This document shows positions 24,591 through 27,785 of a stretch of 27,785 bases of DNA, piece after piece (position 1 is the first letter of the stretch; the number at the start of each line of letters is the position of its first letter). Both the position numbers and the translations under genes were made by a program. Below the pieces are notes generated by a model. The model saw nothing but the letters and a program-made list of their open reading frames with translations. It ran no database searches and was not told the origin of the DNA. Source of the DNA: DATLAN01 sp035527455 (GTDB taxonomy: Bacteria; Planctomycetota; Planctomycetia; Pirellulales; Thermoguttaceae); contig DATLAN010000459.1 of NCBI GenBank assembly GCA_035527455.1, positions 1 through 27,785 of the forward strand. The letters are read 5' to 3'.

Positions 24591-24966
24591 GGCGATACTC
24601 CTCTGTACGTTGACTGAAAATCGATTAGCGAAATCTCGATCCATTTCCCTTGGACCCTGTTTTAGCCGCTCGGCAGCGCGATTTCAAGGCTTTGCCGGCG
24701 GCGGTTCCGTCGCGTGGCACGCCAGGGTTCAGGATTCCGGTCTCTCCGAGTGAAGCGTACTTCGGCTGCCCAAGCACAGAAAAGTCATGCGAATCCCGGC
24801 AAATCTGGACCGACCTTGCAGGGTGGCGACTCTGTGAGAGTTGTAGGACGACTCGCCGAAAAACCGTAAAAGTCTTCGCGACCGGTCGATCCTGAAAACC
24901 AGCATCTCAATTCCTGCGGAGTTGGCCAAACAGGCTAAACTCCGCCAAGCATTTCAGGAGAAAGCC
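24591..24966. other. 376-bp divergent intergenic region
   Basis: Between the lactonase and BBP7 genes. It must hold promoters for both, but I see no strong -35/-10 pair; a TAAACT at 24936-24941 is a poor -10 candidate. The only clear structure is the hairpin at 24916-24945. Confidence 0.5.
24916..24945 (+). promoter_or_regulatory. Stem-loop in the BBP7 mRNA leader
   Basis: GCGGAGTT (24916-24923) pairs perfectly with AACTCCGC (24938-24945). An inner GCC-AAACA-GGC stem gives an 11-bp interrupted hairpin. It ends ten bases before the AGGAG ribosome site and could stabilise the leader or modulate initiation. Confidence 0.45.
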
Positions 24967-26358
24967 GTGAAAGCAAGGGGCAGGCCGGCGTGGATTCTCT
25001 GCGCGATCGCCTTGGGTTGGGCGATCCCGCACAACGCTTCACTGGGACAACAGACCGATGATCCGTCGTATTGGCCGGAACCGCCGGACCAATCGCCGAC
25101 GATCATCACGCGGGACATGATGTTCCCCGACGAGCAACCTTCCTGTTCGGGACCGGCCGAGTGCGCCGGCGGCTGCGACAGCGGCTGCGACGGCGGCGAC
25201 GCACGCGACAGTTGCCGGCAGTACTTCCACGAACCGTGCCGCGGCGAGCACTTCTGGGTCCGCGGCGATTATCATCTCTGGTGGACCAGCGGGCCGCATC
25301 TGCCGCCGTTGGTGACGGCCAGCCCGCCGGACACGCCGCGCAGCGAAGCCGGCGTGCTCGGCCTGCCAAACACGTCGATCCTCTTCGGCGGCAGAGACGT
25401 TCACGAAGACGACCGTTCGGGTGCCCGCATCACGTTGGGATTCTGGCACGACTGCCGGCGGATTTGGGGACTGGAAGGGGACTTCTGGGACATGGCCGAC
25501 GAGTCGACGGCCTTCGCGGCCACGGGCGACGGCGAGCCGATTCTCACCCGACCGTTCTACAACGTCCAAGCCGCCCAGCAGGACGCCGAGCTGGTCTCGT
25601 TTCCCAACGTGCTCGCAGGCACCGTGAGCGTCCACACCCGCGACTACTTCCAGTCGGCCGGAATCTGGCTGCTGCGCAATCTGAGTTGTTGCGAAGGAGG
25701 TTGCGGCGATTCGTGCGGCGGCGATTCATGCGGCGGCTGCGGAACCGCGGCCTTCAGCCATCGCGTGGACCTGTTGGCGGGCTACCGCTACTACCGTTTC
25801 AACGACCGACTGGCCGTGCGCGAGCAGCTCGTCGCGATCGATCCCATTTTCGAAGGAACCACGTTCGACATCCACGACCGGTTTCGAGCCGACAACGAAT
25901 TCCACGGGGGAGAAATCGGACTGAGGAGCCGATGCTTCTTCGGATGCTGGTCGCTGGAGATCCTCGGCAAGCTGGCGCTGGGCAACAACCATCAGGTGGT
26001 CGTCATCAACGGCAGCACCACCACCGCCATTCCCGATCTGATTCCCATCACCGAGCCGGGCGGGCTGTTGACCGGGCGGAGCAACATCGGCCGGTACGAA
26101 GTGGATCAATTCACCCTGGTGCCGCAATTCGGCATCGAGCTGGGCTGCCAACTGACGTGCTCTCTGCGAGGCTACATCGGCTACAACCTCCTCTACTGGG
26201 CCCACGTGCAGCGTGCGGCCGACCAGATCGACTTCGAGGTGGATCAGCGCAACGTCCCGCCGCTGCAATCCGGCGGCACGCCGCACCCCGAGCCGCAACT
26301 CTGCAACAACGATTTCTGGGCCCAGGGGCTGAATTTCGGCCTGGAGTGCCGGTTCTAG
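24967..26358 (+). CDS. BBP7-family outer-membrane beta-barrel protein
   Basis: A 463-aa protein that matches the BBP7 (planctomycete outer-membrane barrel) family in organisation. GTG at 24967 is chosen as the start because AGGAG lies six bases upstream and the signal peptide (AWILCAIALGWAIPHNASLG) follows at once; the frame extends upstream to 24922 without a ribosome site. After a Cys-rich segment (PAECAGGCDSGCDGG) come the family hallmarks FWVRGDYHLWWTSGPHLPPL, a GVLG..TSILFGG segment, SGARITLGFW and VDLLAGYRYYRFND. A second Cys-rich insert (CCEGGCGDSCGGDSCGGC) sits mid-protein, and FGLECRF ends it with a terminal Phe typical of BAM substrates. The two cysteine clusters could form disulfides or bind metal. 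It is monocistronic; a RAYT remnant follows. Confidence 0.9.
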   Translation: MKARGRPAWILCAIALGWAIPHNASLGQQTDDPSYWPEPPDQSPTIITRDMMFPDEQPSCSGPAECAGGCDSGCDGGDARDSCRQYFHEPCRGEHFWVRGDYHLWWTSGPHLPPLVTASPPDTPRSEAGVLGLPNTSILFGGRDVHEDDRSGARITLGFWHDCRRIWGLEGDFWDMADESTAFAATGDGEPILTRPFYNVQAAQQDAELVSFPNVLAGTVSVHTRDYFQSAGIWLLRNLSCCEGGCGDSCGGDSCGGCGTAAFSHRVDLLAGYRYYRFNDRLAVREQLVAIDPIFEGTTFDIHDRFRADNEFHGGEIGLRSRCFFGCWSLEILGKLALGNNHQVVVINGSTTTAIPDLIPITEPGGLLTGRSNIGRYEVDQFTLVPQFGIELGCQLTCSLRGYIGYNLLYWAHVQRAADQIDFEVDQRNVPPLQSGGTPHPEPQLCNNDFWAQGLNFGLECRF

Positions 26359-26400
26359 CCTCCAGGCTGGTGCCCAAGTATTGTCGGAAAAAGGCGGTAT

Positions 26401-26673
26401 GGTAAATTCGGCTGGCCGCGGAGCAGCGCCAAGGCGCACCTGTCGGCGTGCGACGACCGTCTGGTCCAGGTGGCTCCGCTGCTGGCGATCATCAACGACT
26501 GGCGTGCCTTTCTCGACAGCCCGATACCGGAGGATCAACTCCGCCGGATACGCGACCACGGGCGGACCGGCCGGCCGTTGGGCGACGCAACATTCCTCGA
26601 ACGCTTGGAGAAACTCGTCGGTCGCATCCTCCGTCCACAGAAGCCGGGCCGCAAGCCAAGATTCACCAAATAG
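26401..26673 (+). pseudogene. Remnant of a REP-associated tyrosine transposase (RAYT), C-terminal part only
   Basis: The frame translates as GWPRSSAKAHLSACDDRLVQ, then VAPLLAIINDWRAFL, RIRDHGRTGRPLGDATFLER and a final LRPQKPGRKPRFTK. This is the characteristic C-terminus of IS200-like RAYT transposases (W..SSA.AHL...D...V..APLL, RTGRPLG...F, L.P.KPG.KP). The N-terminal Y1 domain with the HUH pair and catalytic Tyr is missing: upstream the frame runs into the BBP7 stop codon (26356-26358) 43 bases before. No start codon with a ribosome site is present. RAYTs mobilise and bind GTAG-footed REP hairpins, and such hairpins occur in this window. The remnant is therefore inactive, and any activity on the repeats would come from another copy. 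Confidence 0.85.
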
Positions 26674-26686
26674 CCGCAATTGGTAT

Positions 26687-26747
26687 TGTGTCCCCCGAAT
26701 CCTCCATGGTTCGTAGTGCCCGCATTCATGCGGTCCGGAGGACACAC
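26687..26747. repeat. GTAG-footed hairpin next to the RAYT remnant, within an outer inverted repeat
   Basis: GTAG at 26714-26717 is followed after TGC by CCGCAT-TC-ATGCGG (26721-26734). An outer inverted repeat surrounds it: TGTGTCC-C-CCG (26687-26697) and CGG-A-GGACACA (26737-26747), with one mismatch. It begins 14 bases after the RAYT stop and may be the cognate REP of that transposase. Confidence 0.6.
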
Positions 26748-26786
26748 GGCCCCGATGAACCGGGTCACTACAAGCGGCGAGGGAAT

Positions 26787-26815
26787 TTGCACCGCCGGAG
26801 GGCTTTCGCTATACT
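26787..26815 (+). promoter_or_regulatory. Sigma-70-type promoter
   Basis: TTGCAC (26787-26792), a 17-base spacer and TATACT (26810-26815), close to the consensus in both boxes and with ideal spacing. Transcription would start near 26822, leaving a leader of about 100 bases before the ATG at 26923. Confidence 0.7.
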
Positions 26816-26922
26816 GTGCGGCGTGGAACGCAACGAGTTCCGAAGGCGCAAGCTCAGCGGGGTGTCCCGTGTCGATTGTAAAATGTCTGAACCCGACTCG
26901 CCGGAATTGGAGGAAATTGCTC

Positions 26923-27785
26923 ATGCGAATCAACCGATGTGCTGCCAAATGCGACCATTGCCACGGGGTCAGCCGCAGAGAGTTCGTTGCGACCGCGTCC
27001 GCGTCGCTCGTTTCGGCGTCGGTCTTGGGTGGCTGGTTGTCCGGCCGGCCCGCTTTGGGGGGAGCGATCAAGCCGCAGGGACCGGCGGCCAATTGCGTCC
27101 CGGCCGTCAAGTGCTGTTTCGTACGCCGCAAAGGGGATTACGGAATGCGGTGGCCGGGGCAAATTTACGACGGCGAAGCGGCCCGGAAAAAGTACACCGA
27201 GCAAATCACCGCGACGGCCAAGGACCTGAACCTCAAGCTGGACCTGCGGCCCGAGCCGATTTACAGCATGCAGGAGGCGGAGGCATGGGTGGCCGAGGCC
27301 ACGGCCGCCAAGCCCGACGGCCTGCTCGTCGTGCTCTTAGACCGCCAGCAGCACGCCTGGCCCACCGCCTACAAGGCCGTCGACAGTAAAATCCCCACCG
27401 TCGTCTTCTCCCCGGTGGGTAGCTCGTTCACCACCAATACGGCCTCGCTTTCGGGGAAGCCGGGCTGCTTCATCTGCGCCACCGACGACTTCCGCCAAGT
27501 GCAATACGGCATGAAGATGCTCCACGCCGGGGCCAAGATGCGGGCCACCCGATGCCTCGTCATCCGGGGCTCGAACGAGGCCGAGGCCGAGATGCCCCAC
27601 CTGGGCATCAAGCTCCGGTACATCCCCGCCAGGGCCTTCCTCGACGAATACGCCAAGACGCCGGAGAACGACGAGGTGCTGGCCATGGCCGAGGACCTCA
27701 TGAAGCGGGCCACCGGCCAGACCGGCCCGACGAAGCAGGACGTGATCAACGGGATCAAGAGCTACGTGGTCGCCCGAACGCTCCT
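26923..27785 (+). CDS. Tat-exported protein, sugar-isomerase-like, 3' end outside window
   Basis: The frame is open to the window end (287 codons seen). ATG at 26923 has GGAGGAAA about eight bases upstream. The N-terminus carries a twin-arginine signal (SRREFVATASASLVSASVLG), so the folded protein is exported. Ahead of it lies CAAKCDHCHG, a cysteine/histidine cluster. The mature part (ADGLLVVLLDRQQHAWPTAY-type strand, IPTVVFSPVGSSFTTNTA, IRGSNEAEAEMPHLGIKLRY) has alternating beta/alpha segments. These resemble the N-terminal domains of L-fucose/L-arabinose isomerase-like proteins, a family often found exported in planctomycetes; this assignment is tentative. The gene is preceded by the RAYT remnant and a good sigma-70-type promoter, so it is probably an independent transcription unit. 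Confidence 0.85.
   Translation, partial: MRINRCAAKCDHCHGVSRREFVATASASLVSASVLGGWLSGRPALGGAIKPQGPAANCVPAVKCCFVRRKGDYGMRWPGQIYDGEAARKKYTEQITATAKDLNLKLDLRPEPIYSMQEAEAWVAEATAAKPDGLLVVLLDRQQHAWPTAYKAVDSKIPTVVFSPVGSSFTTNTASLSGKPGCFICATDDFRQVQYGMKMLHAGAKMRATRCLVIRGSNEAEAEMPHLGIKLRYIPARAFLDEYAKTPENDEVLAMAEDLMKRATGQTGPTKQDVINGIKSYVVARTL

Noticed and set aside
26448..27389. 313-codon + strand frame across the RAYT remnant and the Tat gene
   Set aside because: It is out of frame with both supported readings and is Arg/Pro-rich; the Tat-signal frame has a promoter, ribosome site and signal.

Overview
The window is a GC-rich bacterial chromosome segment that most likely comes from a planctomycete of the Pirellula type. 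This rests on gene content, not on any marker gene. It carries a BBP7-type outer-membrane barrel with cysteine-rich stretches, a dihaem protein resembling the hydrazine synthase alpha subunit but with no other anammox gene nearby, an ExbB/ExbD/TPR envelope cluster, an ECF sigma factor paired with a membrane von Willebrand A protein, an SMP-30 lactonase-like protein and a Tat-exported protein. No rRNA, tRNA or CRISPR array was seen.

Layout. 1-552 (+) is the 3' end of a XerD-like recombinase. Convergent to it, 575-7710 (-) is one envelope-energisation cluster. In transcription order it holds a 1068-aa TPR protein, a 350-aa TPR protein, an ExbB/TolQ proton channel and three ExbD/TolR proteins. 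7908-10557 (-) is an ECF sigma factor followed four bases later by a YfbK-like vWA protein whose cytoplasmic N-terminus has three short repeats. 11104-14253 (+) is a pair of membrane-anchored proteins that share one repeated module. 14513-15190 (+) is a stand-alone HD-GYP phosphodiesterase. 15254-17678 (-) holds two tandem paralogous outer-membrane-type proteins. 17870-18304 (+) is a small unknown protein. 18693-21077 (-) is the HzsA-like dihaem protein. 21256-21729 (+) is a small conserved protein. 21821-23218 (-) is a DEAD-box RNA helicase and 23649-24590 (-) a gluconolactonase-like protein. 24967-26358 (+) is the BBP7 protein. 26401-26673 is the remnant of a REP-associated tyrosine transposase. 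26923 to the end (+) is a Tat-exported protein with a good promoter.

The most striking signal is outside the genes. Four inverted pairs of short hairpins each have the tetranucleotide GTAG at both outer ends, directly followed by an 8-bp palindrome. They belong to three unrelated sequence families, at 1256-1337, 10885-11094, 15170-15250 and 16425-16574. This is the architecture of REP/REPIN elements mobilised by RAYT (Y1 HUH) transposases. The window also holds the C-terminal remnant of a RAYT gene with a further GTAG hairpin 40 bp downstream. Several elements abut or overlap gene ends, and one supplies the last codons and stop of the HD-GYP gene.

Gene cooperation, as inference: ExbB with three ExbDs would use the proton gradient to work on periplasmic TPR partners, and the sigma factor/vWA pair is probably a membrane-linked sensing switch. 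The remaining genes look like independent transcription units.
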